Below are positions 1 to 10,705 of a DNA stretch of 64,000 nt, piece by piece. Position 1 is the first letter of the stretch. Every line of letters starts with the position of its first letter. The DNA comes from Piezodorus guildinii (Eukaryota; Arthropoda; Insecta; Hemiptera; Pentatomidae). The stretch spans positions 104,709,563 to 104,773,562 of the forward strand of contig CM041297.1 in assembly GCA_023052935.1 (NCBI GenBank). The letters run 5' to 3'. The notes beneath the pieces are model-generated. The model was not told the DNA's origin, ran no database searches, and was given only the letters and a program-made list of their open reading frames with translations. Made by a program: the position numbers and the translations under genes.

Positions 1-1350
1 AATAATGTTTTTGATAAACAAAAGATAAAGTCTCCAACAAGTTTAATATTTTATGCATATTTTTAAGTTACAAGACTATGGTTAGAACGATATCGGAGTT
101 TTATGAAACGAATCAGATGGGGTAAAATTCAGACAAATACGAACTATACTTCATACCAAAGGTTGTGAGTTTGCCAGTTTTCGGATTCGGACCATCAGCC
201 TATTTGAGGAAACTGAGCCAGATCGGACGTTAGAGCTATGAGAAATAGAATAATTAGGTACCTCAAGGTACCCGTGAGGCACCTCTGTAATAGGTTTAAG
301 TGGCTCCTCCCCCCACACAAACATACAGTATTGGTCATTCCTTTAGCAAAAACTTGCCAGCATCCTTCCTATATCCTGAGTCATCATCCTAGTAATGAAA
401 ACTTCCTCCCTCCTGCTTTGGTAATTTTTTTAATGCTTTTTAACATATCCGATTCTTCTAGATCTCAAAGATATTAACACGTCATTGAGGCTTGGGTCTT
501 AAAAAATCTTCTGTCTGGTAGGGTGTAAACATTTTTCAATATGCTACTTGATTTTGTTTTCTTTAATCCTCAGGTGGGACGGAGGAAATTACAAGATTTT
601 TTTTTTAACATCTAACGCAACCATCTTTGTAAATGCATTTCCTATTGTTATATTTGTTTTTAATTTTATGATAATCTGATAAATATATGAGCTCTAAAAT
701 ACAGTATTTCTTTAAAGTACATACTTGTTATTCTGAAAGAACTAGGTTAAAATTAAAAAATATATGAATAATATTCCAAATAACAATACTTATCCTTTTT
801 TTGTTTACTACATTTATACTACATACTTTAACTTTTTTACCAAAGACTAAATTCTATTCTATTTTGTTCTTTAAAAAATAAATGAACGCCTCAGAGAATT
901 TGGAGAGGCTTCGCCTTATCCCTAAACCGTTCCACTCCTTATGACACATTTATATGCTCTAAATAAACATAAATAACTTTAAATCAAGAATATATTTTAA
1001 TGTAGGAAAATGCTTAATAATAAATAATAATTACTCTTTTTCCTATAGGTGCCTTCCTTAATAGTATGTTCAACAGACACATGTAAGATCTATTTTAAGC
1101 TTTTATTTTTACAAAATTATATGTTTAGCAGAAATGTAAATAAGGAATAACATAAAAGAACATAATAGACTTGGGACGAAGAGAACATCAATATTCTTCA
1201 AGAACTCTGCTGGAAGAAAACACACCAACATATTTCCTCGCTTGTATACCAGACAACAGATGGATAAAAGTTTCTGAGATATATCGGTCCGTTTGGTAAG
1301 GATTCTAGAAAATAAAGACATTTATCAAGGGATAATATTTTTATATTTAA
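1..1350. other. AT-rich DNA, nothing recognised
   Basis: Short open frames on both strands have biased, low-complexity translations and no recognisable domain. The small GC-richer patches near 230-320 and 890-950 match no family I recognise. Confidence 0.5.
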
Positions 1351-1358
1351 ACTGGTAA

Positions 1359-1575
1359 ATGGGATATCTCCTTGAATTTCATGGTACCATGGAGGAGATT
1401 AGGACGAGTCGAAACCACAGAGCCGACTACTTGTACTCACAAATGCTCCAACCCCTAAATCTTGGAGGACTCTTCGGTAACGTCCAGGACTCGATCAGTG
1501 GTCGGTCTCAGTCCCAAGGATATTCCACTGTCGGAATAAAAGGATCGTTCTGTCAGCGGGTAATGATTTACGTCG
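1359..1575 (+). other. Complex open segment, possible exon or old repeat
   Basis: A frame starting at 1359 stays open for about 70 codons of ordinary composition before running into a TA/TG microsatellite. The stretch is clearly more GC-balanced than its flanks. The peptide (for example HRADYLYSQMLQPLN) matches no family I know. There is a GTAATG near 1560 that could act as a splice donor, but no convincing acceptor upstream. It could be a host exon, a retroelement UTR or chance. Confidence 0.2.
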
Positions 1576-1601
1576 TTCTTCTTTCTTTTCTCCTCATCAT
1601 G

Positions 1602-1632
1602 GATATATATATATATATATATAATATATGTA

Positions 1633-1668
<36 letters not shown>
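1602..1668. repeat. (TA)n-(TG)n compound microsatellite
   Basis: About 20 bases of alternating TA are followed by TATG units and then about 30 bases of TG. Confidence 0.95.
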
Positions 1669-1669
<1 letters not shown>

Positions 1670-1794
1670 ATTAAACAACAAAGAATACAAAAAGGGGGAA
1701 AAAAAACCATAAAAGGTTAACAAATTTAAATAATTTTTTTTTTAATAGATGAATAAAAATGTGTATATTATTTTAAGCGTGAAAAAAAGGTGTT

Positions 1795-1866
1795 AATATA
1801 AATATATTTGGTGCTGATAACCGAGAGGTTGAAAAAATATTCCAATACCCTGACCCTGAATACAAT
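1795..1866 (+). repeat. Direct repeat S, copy 1
   Basis: About 70 bases reading ATATATTTGGTGCTGATAAC, then CCGAGAG and CCAATACCCTGACCCTGAAT, recur almost exactly at 3145-3213. The two copies lie in the same orientation 1.35 kb apart and bracket the repeat/LINE complex between them. They may be arms of a larger element or the scar of a duplication. Confidence 0.75.
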
Positions 1867-1911
1867 TTTTTTTTTAATAGGGTAAACAATACGAGTAAAT
1901 ATATACTTTCA

Positions 1912-2110
1912 AATAGCGATACGAAACTCAATTGACAGATTTTAATGAGCTTTCTAACGCATACTCATGCAGTGATAGCTGGTTGATTAAGAAATCCTAT
2001 TACGGAGTGATTGTGCATTTTTATTATCTCGCATTAACACACCCTCTTCATCAATTTGACAATAACATGATTTTATAAGAGAAAAAAAATCGTGTGCGGG
2101 CAACAAACGT
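1912..2110 (+). repeat. Leader repeat R2, copy 1
   Basis: The segment around TTAATGAGCTTTCTAACGCA, GCAGTGATAGCTGGTTGATT and CTCTTCATCAATTTGACAAT is closely repeated at 10509-10705. In both places it lies immediately upstream of a CTTTCACTTACC-type repeat, so it is probably part of one longer unit. Confidence 0.75.
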
Positions 2111-3144
2111 CTTTCACTTACCTTGGATGTTAAAATCAATTTATAATCTATAAAACAAAGTTAAAATTGGAATTTATTTATTTATTTATTTGGTATTCCG
2201 CATCTACTATTTCTGGTCATTAGCAGGTCTTGATTCACTAGGTTTATTTTGAGTTTAACAGATCAGTGTCTCTAAAAAACTCCAAAAGTTTTAAAACTGT
2301 GTCGTCATCATTTCTTAGTGCATCTTTTAAGTTTAGAGGTATGGTATGTCTTGTTCTGGTGTCAAGGAACAGTTTGAATGATGTTACAATGTGTGTTATG
2401 GTCAGTGTTGGGTTACATGTGTCAGGGAATGGTGGATCCAGGCCTCTCATTAAATACCCATGCGTAAAGGCTGTATGTCCTATCCTCTGATGTGGTCCAA
2501 GGTGATACTTCTTGCTTTATCTCTTTCAGCTTGGTACTGGAAGTAGCCCATTCAGTTTTCCACTTGTTAATAATGGCCTTCCTGCAATGCCTCTTCCACT
2601 CTTCTGCTGTGGTTATGTTCACATTTTCAGTCGCAGGTTCATTCAGCCTCGCCCTGTGTGCATCTCAGCCGGCTATTTCGTTTCCCACAATTCCGCAATG
2701 TGACGCAACCCATGCAAGCACAACCTTTTACAGGAAAATTGAGTTATTGAATTAAATTGAGTTTCAATGGAAATATTTACAATAATATTTTTTGTCTTTC
2801 TGTATACGTTTTACTGCTTAGTAATTAAGATAACACTTTTTTGAAAATCTTTAGCTTTCCAATGGCATATTATACCGTTATTTCTAGTTATATTTATATT
2901 ACCATACTTAGAAATATTTAAGAAAAAGACTTAAACAAATATTTTTGCTCTTTTCTCCTTTAGATGGTTATCAAATCCGTTCAACTTGTATATTTAGCAG
3001 TTTATTATCAATACTAATAAGTTGATATGATTATTTTTTTTTTAATTTACAAAATTAAAGGTAGCTTAGATAAAGAAAATTCAAATAATTCAGCATCGAA
3101 CCCCTATTAGACTATTTTAATAAGAATGAAGCCTACATTATATC
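2095..3144 (+). repeat. CTTTCACTTACC repeat, copy A, interrupted and 3'-truncated
   Basis: The left end (GCGGGCAACAAACGTCTTTC, then ACTTACC) matches other copies of this family. The repeat is interrupted by a LINE fragment at about 2174-2730, resumes with the shared block TTTAGCTTTCCAATGG near 2850, and breaks off at about 3144 where direct repeat S starts. I see no coding capacity in any copy. Confidence 0.75.
2174..2730 (-). pseudogene. LINE fragment, RNase H and C-terminal region (I-group-like)
   Basis: Read on the minus strand, the segment encodes the RNase H end of a non-LTR retrotransposon: LAWVASHCGIVGNEIAG, then a stop where aspartate is normally followed by other residues, then AEEWKRHC and KLKEIKQEVSPW. 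A second frame gives MRGLDPPFPDTCNPTLTITH (a degenerate Cys/His motif) and the terminal LKLLEFFRDTDLLN. This arrangement is typical of LINEs carrying RNase H, such as the I and R1 groups. At least one frameshift and one stop break it. The 3' tail is (AAAT)n. It lies inside repeat copy A; similar AAAATTG words on both sides may be an imperfect target duplication. Confidence 0.8.
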
Positions 3145-3213
3145 TATAAATATATTTGGTGCTAATAACCGAGAGCTTGAGCACCTATTCCAATACCCTG
3201 ACCCTGAATACAA
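3145..3213 (+). repeat. Direct repeat S, copy 2
   Basis: This is the partner of 1795-1866, with the same core words (TTTGGTGCTAATAACCGAGA and CCAATACCCTGACCCTGAAT). Confidence 0.75.
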
Positions 3214-4430
3214 AATTTCGTATAAGGGAAAAAAAACGAGTTTCATATTATAAACTTATGAAATTTGAGGATAAATAATTGATTTGTATTCATTTACAAT
3301 AACCATCAGCAGGCGAAATACCTATTATTGGTGGCTAAACTTTCAGTATTATAAAGAAGGATGTGTATTAATAATTAAAATAATAATTGTATATGATCTA
3401 ACAGACAGTTACTTATTTACATAAACACATAAAAGATAGAAATAAAATCAATATGAAAATCTAAACCTCATATATAAATATAAAAATAAAATAAAAATAA
3501 AACAAAGTTAAATATACAAAGAGAAAAGCATTATTAATGCAAAAAGAAAACGAAATTGTTTACTGTGGAATACCCTCTTCACTTTTGTTTTTTTATTACT
3601 GTAAGTAATAAAATTTAATATTTATTTTCATATGAATCATTTATTCAACGATAGGCATCCTTATCTACAACTATCCCTTAAGTTTATGGCGTTTCATCAT
3701 AAAAAAATATTAAAAAAAAAAAGTTTTTAGGTTTATAATGTAAATTAATAAGCAAATATAAATATACAGCTCCGAACCAAAGGAATAAGGGGGTCCCCTA
3801 CAAACGAATGATAAGAGGCATACCAGGAAAACACGCTTAGGAACTCGTTCTGAATACTTCCGCCCCCTGCAAGCAGTTAAGCTCTTGATAACCTTTTAAA
3901 GTTATTGCTAGAACTCCTTCTAAAATATTCATATAAAATATATACATCGGCTTTATTCCTGTTGTTATTTCTTAATTTATAATTTCTATTTGCATAATGT
4001 TAGAGATTCCTAGATCAGTACATTAACCGAATTTCCAACGGATATATACAGCTTCACATTCTAATTCACGTTTCATAGTTTCACTCAAACAAGAAAAGTT
4101 CGTTCCCGATTTATATCATAAAGACGTAAACAATTTTGGAAAGTCGGAGTCTTTTCTAAAATACATCATAGCCGTAAGCACCAGTTTTATAAGAACATAA
4201 ATAATCATAAACAATAATAATGAAAATAAATATAATAAATCGAAAAGAAGATCATGGTATCATTATAAAAAAAGAAACTATATTCTGAGACTATATCAAA
4301 GTATAACGTATATTGCTAGCAAATCCATTTTTTAATATATTAATATGCTGAATTTTATATAAATACTAGCTGTGACATATGTATATAGTTTTTACATATA
4401 TAACTTTTTTGGTAAAAGTAAAATCAATAC
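3214..4430. other. AT-rich DNA, nothing recognised
   Basis: I see no long frame, no shared repeat block and no RNA-like element. A small GC-richer patch at about 3775-3890 is unrecognised. Confidence 0.5.
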
Positions 4431-4508
4431 ATATAACATCGTTATCGTTTAATCTGTTTGCCCTTCAACTACATCAAATCATGTTGTTGGACTCTTGCTC
4501 CTTCAATC

Positions 4509-4547
4509 GCCCTGAAGAAGACCTATAATTTAGGCTGAAACGTCGGC
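4509..4547 (+). ncRNA. Hammerhead-ribozyme-like motif 1
   Basis: The order of parts fits a minimal type I hammerhead: a short stem I strand GCC, CTGAAGA (matching the CUGANGA core), an imperfect stem II with CCT/AGG around ATAATTT, GAAAC, GTC and the stem I partner GGC. Stem III would be almost absent, as reported for hammerheads of Penelope-like elements. Stem II has one mismatch. Downstream sequence (GAAATTAAGT... TAACTTCTCCC) is shared with motif 2 at 37237, so the two are copies of one element. Activity is not demonstrated. Confidence 0.45.
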
Positions 4548-4685
4548 ACCATGAAATTAAGTTTATACTTAATTTTGTGTTAATTTTACTGCATTCAGAT
4601 AACTTCTCCCTTACAACGATTCATGTACAACGAATAAGGTACTTATTAATGGCAGATTCTAATTTTATCAGGTGATCGTACCGCA

Positions 4686-5395
4686 CGTCTTTTACTTACC
4701 TCCATTGTTATAATCAATTTAAGAATTTTTAAATACATTTAGAGATGAAAATAATTTTTTTTAATTTTAATTTATTTATTGAAATTTACAACTGTATGAT
4801 AATAAATGTTTAAAACAATTAATTACATTGATTTTGAAGAAACATTTGTTTTATTAACTATATTTTATCTTATTATCTACGACAATTCGTTAGTGCTTTT
4901 CATGACTCGCCATTAACTTTTAGAATTTTGTGTATAAATACACTTAGAGATGAAAAAATATCAAAGAACAAATTACATAAAGTTTTGATAGAAACTTGCT
5001 TTATTGAATAATCTCTTATATTTTTATCTACGACAGTCAGTTAGTTTTATAGTATTTTCATATCTTGTGTAACATAATATTTTTTCTAAAATCTTTAGCT
5101 TTCCAACGGTATACTATACATCTACATTACTCCTTTCATGATAAAAAACACAAATATTGCATGAACAAATATTGTCGCTATTTTCTCCTTTCGTTGGATA
5201 TCGAATTTGTCCAGCTTATATATTGTTCAGTTTTTTTTTATCAATGCTAAGAAGATAATATGGTTAATTTATTTATATCTTCAAAATTATTGGTACTTGA
5301 GAGGAAAAAAATTTAAACTATCAGCAATCAAGCCCAGTCAGACCATTTTAATCAGACCGAAACCTACGTCGTTTTAATACTTCATATATAAGTGA
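4686..5395 (+). repeat. CTTTCACTTACC repeat, copy B
   Basis: This copy starts with CGCACGTCTTTTACTTACCT and contains the family blocks TTAGCTTTCCAACGGTATAC and AATTATTGGTACTTGAGAGG. It ends early near GTCGTTTTAATAC. A short minus-strand Jockey-type 3' end interrupts it at about 4755-4805. Confidence 0.7.
4755..4805 (-). mobile_element. Very short LINE 3' end (Jockey-type tail)
   Basis: TTTATTTATTGAAATTTACA, then ACTG, is the complement of the GTTGTAAATTACAATAAATA tail seen at the end of the Jockey copies in this window. Only the terminal UTR was inserted. Confidence 0.45.
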
Positions 5396-5659
5396 GTGAA
5401 AATTAAATATTCATGTTTTTTAAGGTTATAAAAATAAATTCTACCATGTTCTAATAGTTCAGACAGTTGTTTATCTAAGAACCTGTACTGTTTCTTAGTT
5501 AAGGCCCTACGATTGAGAAAATTTAATTTCGATTCTTAACAATAATAATAAAAATGTAAGGAATAATTATTTATTCTTTTCATTTGATTTTTCTCATTAA
5601 TAAATTATTTTTTTCTTGCAATATAGTTTATACTACACAAAAAAGATTTATTTGTTTAA

Positions 5660-5778
5660 AACGTGCATTAATAATTTTGTAATAGGACCCAATAATCTTA
5701 TTTCCTTCCAAGTCTCGCCTGACGAACTCAATGACCATTTATTGCCTCAGCTCCTAATTCTTCGACAACTCCTGGTAT
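5660..5778 (+). pseudogene. CR1/L2-like LINE, 5' piece left of the mariner
   Basis: The frame reads SFQVSPDELNDHLLPQ, a block found just upstream of the reverse-transcriptase domain in CR1/L2-type LINEs. The coding sequence runs into the mariner at TA 5779-5780 and resumes in a compatible frame at 7117 (CTTACCAAAGCTTCAATAC). The 5' truncation point is uncertain. Confidence 0.6.
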
Positions 5779-5780
5779 TA

Positions 5781-7114
5781 CGACGCATGTTTTTTTTTAA
5801 GTAAGTACCGTTTTGCGATTCCGCCGCCGCAGCGCTACGGTCGGCGTTCCGCGCATGCGCGCTGGTTACCTACATCTCTTGTCTACGCACATACGCCATT
5901 ACAGTCAGATTCTTCATTGTATACGTTGTTTACTGAGTGTTTGAGATGCCTCCGACAATCGTGAGTCCCGCTGATTTTGAAGTACGGGCTGTTATACGAT
6001 TTCTTAGTGCTAAAGGCGCAAAACCGATCGATATTCATCGTGAGATCGTTGAAGTTTATGGACGAAACATTATGAGTGATGGAATGGTAAGAAAATGGAT
6101 GAGAGCATTTAAAGATGGCCGCACAAATGTGCATGATGAAGAACGGAGTGGGCGTCCTTCGGTCGTTAATGAAGATTTGGTGCAGAAAGTGGACGAAAAG
6201 GTGAGAGCGAACAGACGCTTTACAATTTCATCATTGTCCGACTGCTTTCCTCAATATTCTCGTAGTGTTTTGTATCGCATTGTGACCGAGAACTTGAATT
6301 ACCGGAAATTGTGTTCACGTTGGGTTCCAAAAATGTTGACGGATTTGCACAAAACCCAACGTTTAGGCAGTTCATTGACTTTCCTTGAGCGGTACCACAA
6401 TGAAGGTGAAGATTTTTTAGACTAAATTGTTACTGATGACGAAACATAGGTGGCCTACGTCACACCAGAATCAAAAGAACAATCCATGATATGGTAACAT
6501 TTATCATCACCCAAAAGAGTGAAGTTTAAGAAAACAATTTTTGCCCGGAAAATCATTTGCACAGTTTTTTGGGCCAGAAAAGAATTATTGCTAGTGGAGT
6601 TTCTGCCTCGTAATGAGACAATCAATGCAGCTTCTTATTGTGAGACATTGAAAAATCTGCGTCGTGCAATTCAGAACAAAAGACGTGGCAAGTTGATTAA
6701 GGGTATCGTTTTGCTGCATGACAATGCCCGTCCACGTGTGGCTAATCGGACCAAAGATCTAATCAAGTAATTTAAATCGGAAACTCTAGATCATCCTCCA
6801 TACAGCCCTGATCTGGTGCCCAGCGACTACCATTTGTTCCTGCACTTGAAGGAACATCTGGGCGGTCGGCGTCTTCTAGACGATAACGAAGTCAAAACAT
6901 TTTTGATGCAGAGGTTAACAAGTCAGGCGGCAGAATTTTTCGAAGAGTATATTCAAAAACTGGTGCCGCGTTATGACAAGTGCCTGAAATTCATGGAAAT
7001 TATGTAGAAAAGTAGATTAAGGTGCAGGCTTTCATGTAAAAATAAAGTTATTGCGATATCTTTGCACGTCTTTTTTAAATTCCAAAATGGTACTTACTTA
7101 AAAAACATGCCTCG
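5781..7114 (+). mobile_element. Complete mariner element, 1334 bp
   Basis: The termini form an inverted repeat of about 32 bases. The left end is 5781-5815 (CGACGCATGT, then AAGTAAGTACCGTTTTG) and the right end 7083-7114 (complement CGAGGCATGT, then AAGTAAGTACCATTTTG). A TA duplication flanks it at 5779-5780 and 7115-7116. Length, terminal repeats and the encoded DD34D transposase all fit the mariner family. It is inserted in a CR1/L2-like LINE in the same orientation. Confidence 0.95.
5946..7007 (+). pseudogene. Mariner transposase, DD34D, four in-frame stops
   Basis: The protein is a cut-and-paste transposase that would bind the element's terminal repeats and insert at TA. One frame covers the whole gene, about 353 codons from MPPTIVSPADFEV, which is the usual mariner length. 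The N-terminal half holds helix-turn-helix segments (AVIRFLSAKG, then DGMVRKWMRAF), the linker ERSGRPSV and the WVPKMLT motif. The catalytic triad is visible as VTDDET, LLHDNARPR and SPDLVPSDY, with 34 residues between the second and third aspartates. Stops lie at 6423, 6447, 6495 and 6768. The one at 6447 replaces the tryptophan expected after DDET and that at 6768 probably a glutamine, as expected of C-to-T/G-to-A decay. There are no frameshifts, so inactivation is by point mutation alone. The ATG at 5937 is an alternative start three codons upstream. Confidence 0.93.
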
Positions 7115-7116
7115 TA

Positions 7117-8475
7117 CTTACCAAAGCTTCAATACAGAGAGTTTCTTTTTTTTCACGTGTCTTACAACGAACTACTTACTGCAATCTTGAAATCCCGCAC
7201 TAACTACTATGGACTAGACAATATTCCCGCAAAACTAATAAAATCCAGCCTCCCATCCCTCAGTCACAGCAAAATTTCCGTCCTATTTCTATTCTCTCCA
7301 ATCTATCAAACCGCTCGAACGCATTGTTCAAAAACCCAGCTATCAAATTTCCTTGAAGATAACTCCCTCCTTAGTCCTTTCCAATCCGGTTTTTCGACTT
7401 GGTTATTCTACCTAATCCTCTCTCCTTAAAATAACTCAAAGGCGTTTGACACGGTTGACCATATTATCCTTCTTTCCAAACTCCAAAAAAGCTTCCAGTA
7501 ACCAACAGTGCTTTGCGCTGGTTTCAAACCTTCCTCTCCGATCGTTCTCAGTATGTAGTAGTGCCAGATCAACCTGCTTCCAATACTCAGTATCTATCCT
7601 GTGGTGTCCCTCAGGGATCGTCTTTATCTCCCACCCTATTCTCTCCCTTATCCGTCACTCTAAATATCACCCCTGTGCTGACGATTTCCAAATATACCTT
7701 TCCTTCCCACCTTCCGATCTATTACCAGCTACAATAGGACTACAAGAGGGCTTAAACCAAATAAGCCACTGGGCTATAGTCAATAAATTAAAACTAAATA
7801 CTGAAAAAAAAAAAGACGCAATTGTAATAGGATCACATCACCTCCTGAAAGCTGTTCCACATATCCCAACCCTGTACCTAAATATTGATCCTATAAAGTT
7901 CCAACCGACTGTCAGGAATCTGGGAGTAACCTTCGACCAAACTCTATCCTTTATAAATCATATTTCCGAAATCTCCCGTAGTCTCTTTTCCACCTTAAAG
8001 CGACTGTGTACCCTCCGTCACCTATTCCCGAATGAAACCCGAAAACTCCTCGTTACGTCTCTAAAATTCCCCACTTCGACTATTGCAGTACGTTATACGA
8101 CGGTGTTTCTGGGAATCTCGAGGTAAAAATAAAACGCTTAATTGATTGCTCTGTTCGATTCATCTTCGGGGTCCATAGATACACCTATCAGATTTTTATG
8201 GCGAGTTTAAGAGGCGTTACCCTTCTAATCGTCGCAAGTATTTCCTCGCATCCTTCCTCAACCAGATTATCCAATCCCGCCGCCCGTCTTACATTTTTGA
8301 CCTCTTACAATTCAAATCCACTGTCCATTTTCTTCACATTTAAATACGTCTAGTTCATATGAGTAATTATTAGCTTGTTTATATGAATTTAATACACTTC
8401 AAGACTATAAAGCACACCTTGTACATTCTGTATATTTTATTCTAAAGGGACATGTTCGAGGATAATAAAGATTTT
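7117..8475 (+). pseudogene. CR1/L2-like LINE reverse transcriptase, 3' piece
   Basis: This continues the LINE broken by the mariner. Recognisable blocks in order, across several frames: YYGLDNIPAKLIKSSLPSLS (start of RT), SALRWFQTFLSDRSQYVVV with SCGVPQGSSLSPTLFS (RT motif B), CADDFQIYLSFPPSD (catalytic ADD box), VRNLGVTFDQTLSF (thumb) and RPSYIFDLL-like residues near 8280. Frameshifts near 7310, 7440 and 7660 and stops after 8126 make it non-functional. Part of the palm region around 7400-7450 is missing. The LGVTFD plus HISEISRS pattern is typical of CR1/L2/Daphne-type LINEs; I do not assign a clade more closely. The 3' region ends in AATAAAG and a TA microsatellite. Confidence 0.85.
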
Positions 8476-8482
8476 ATTTATC

Positions 8483-8498
8483 TATATATATATTATAT

Positions 8499-8549
<51 letters not shown>
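8483..8549. repeat. (TA)n microsatellite
   Basis: About 65 bases of nearly pure TA adjoin the 3' end of the LINE. Confidence 0.95.
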
Positions 8550-8554
<5 letters not shown>

Positions 8555-9310
8555 ATAGACTATTTAATAAAATACATATTTCTATCGAAACTCAATGTAA
8601 TGATATCTTTAACAATCTATTTTAATTAAAATAAAAAATATTTAATTTACAGTTGTTAACAGTAGATTTAAATTAATTTCAAGACATTCTAGGAGGTAGA
8701 GCTGGACCATATTTTAGGCGGGACAAAAACTGTGATAGCGGACGCAGAGATATCTACGGCACTAGCCTGAATCTCTTCAATGCAAGTCCTTCTATTCACC
8801 AGCTATCTCCATATCCAGCCAATGGGAAGGCACAGATTGCAAGTCAAGATAACTCCCTGTCAATGTATATAATATATCTCCTGAGTATAATCAACATTGA
8901 GCATTGCTAATGTATAGATAATGCGGTTGAATTTCAACATTAACTGTCTACTGACTCAACATTAACTAACTAAGAGATTCTTCTTTTAGTAATTACGCAT
9001 TTTAATAATATATTAACGAAGAGCTATTAAATGTAATACAAATCATTATTCTATACACAGAGATTATTGTAGACGATCATTATTTCGTTTTATGAATTGG
9101 AACTTGTTTAAAATACGTTCTATCTTATTCAACTTGATAAATTGGACTTCCTCCATTACTTAAAGAGGAAAATGCAAAATTTTTTAAACGTAAAATTATT
9201 ATTCACCAATCCAGTATAATAAGACGTATGGTATGTATACAACGTATCTAATTCATTAAGGAGATCCGCGGCGAATCATTGGACATTCAATTTTAAATTG
9301 TATATTGTGT
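8550..9310. other. Unrecognised; GC-balanced patch 8680-8890
   Basis: The patch at 8680-8890 is of normal complexity without an open frame on either strand. It repeats nowhere else in the window that I could see. Confidence 0.4.
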
Positions 9311-9314
9311 ATTT

Positions 9315-9745
9315 AATCCCAACAAATCACCTTTACCCTTCGTCGCAAACCGATGACAACTAAACCATCTAATTCCTCCCGCATCCAATCCTTACGATCC
9401 AAAATCTTGAATGCTCCTTATTTTGTCCCGAATCAACTTCTCCATAATGACCTCAAAATCCTATTTGTTGCAAACCCAGCTAGTGATAGATATACATCCT
9501 TTAATTACAAACTCCCTGCCCACACAACCAGCTTGTTCGTAATCTATCTTTCTTAAATATTGCTGATAACCCCAGAGATATTGAAAATAAGGTGGTCTCG
9601 GGACCCTACTGCATTAAAATAGTTTGTGAAGATTTATTACTGGGTAGTTGTTTTTCGACACATTTTAGAGACTTTTCTTCACTCTGTACCACATTTAGTT
9701 GTGTTTGATTAATACAGTTGTAAATTACAAATAAATCGCATTAAT
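9315..9745 (+). pseudogene. Jockey LINE 3' end with internal deletion
   Basis: The segment codes NPNKS... and then jumps straight to TKPSNSSRIQSLRSKILN, APYFVPNQLLHND and YTSFNYKLPAH, the C-terminal blocks of the Jockey ORF2 in this window. The residues normally between FTLRRKPMT and TKPSN (over 100) are gone. The end shows a decayed RRWSRDP block, then a UTR with ACAGTTGTAAATTACAAATA. It is 5'-truncated and dead. Confidence 0.85.
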
Positions 9746-9774
9746 TATTTCAGACATACATAGATTCGTACTGT

Positions 9775-10020
9775 TGCCTAAATCTAGCTCGGCCGCCAGG
9801 TTTTTCACAATTTGAGGTACCCACTTTATAGAGGCTATGTGTACCGAAGCTCTCCGTATTCCAGAGTCACTCAACGGCTGACATATCAGAATAAATTATA
9901 CTGTCTCAGCCGGGATTCGAACCTGGGAACCGGAGAATAGTGGCTCAATCCTCGATCCACTAGGCCACGCCGCTCCATGTCACACCGGCTCGCGAGCCTA
10001 CCGAAGCTGAGGAGTGAGGT
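9775..10020 (-). mobile_element. tRNA-derived SINE (type B)
   Basis: On the minus strand the sequence begins GGCGTGGCCTAGTGGATCG (A-box-like) and has GGTTCGAATCCCGGCTGAGA (B box) about 45 bases later. A body with AAAGTGGGTACCTCAAATTG follows. It shares this plan with copies at 29341, 29500 and 54225. The 3' part extends well beyond a tRNA, so this is a SINE rather than a tRNA gene. Confidence 0.75.
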
Positions 10021-10500
10021 CACAATTTATTCCTTTAATGCTCTGAAAAACTAGGCCATTCTGCGTAACAGCGTTATTTCTTTTTTCAAATTCCTTTTCT
10101 CTTTATAAAGATATTTATAAACATTATGATAATTGATAAAATTGTAGACTAAAGACATAATAAAATCATGCCCTTAAAACGGGTTTGTTTATAATAATAT
10201 TACACCAGTTATTTTCTATTTTTTTTTTTTTTTTGGTAATAATTTTGAAAGAAAATAAACTTAATTGTAACAAGATAAATTTAAAAAAAGGAATAAAAAA
10301 TAATTAAGTCAACTCAAAATAAAATAAATATACTTAAATACATCCCTCCTCATACAAACCTTATTTAAATACATCCAATATTCTTTTTTGTCTAAATATA
10401 CATTGAGCTAAACATGTATTTAAGTGACACGGACCAACTTTTTGAGGTTAAGCTTGTCATGAAATAAACGCTAAACGTTTTCATCTTTATCTCTCAACCC
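10021..10500. other. AT-rich DNA, nothing recognised
   Basis: Poly-T near 10215 and scattered A/T runs; no frame or repeat block seen. Confidence 0.5.
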
Positions 10501-10508
10501 CAAAGCTC

Positions 10509-10705
10509 GAAATAGCGGTACCAATCTCGGGTGACAGATTTTAATGAGCTTTCTAACGCATAATCATGCAGTGATAGCTGGTTGATTAAGTAATCAAACC
10601 CTATTAAGGCGTGATAGTACATTTTCATTTGACTCGCATTAACACATGCTCTTCATCAATTTGACAATAACATGGTTTTATGAGAAAAAAAAAAATCTTT
10701 TGCGG
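10509..10705 (+). repeat. Leader repeat R2, copy 2
   Basis: Close match to 1912-2110, again directly upstream of a CTTTCACTTACC-type repeat. Confidence 0.75.

Noticed and set aside
2266..2755. Plus-strand frames opposite the RNase H LINE
   Set aside because: Shadows of the minus-strand coding sequence, which alone shows family motifs.
7015..7070. Polyadenylation signal AATAAAG as evidence of a host gene
   Set aside because: It lies inside the mariner between the transposase stop and the right terminal repeat and belongs to the element.
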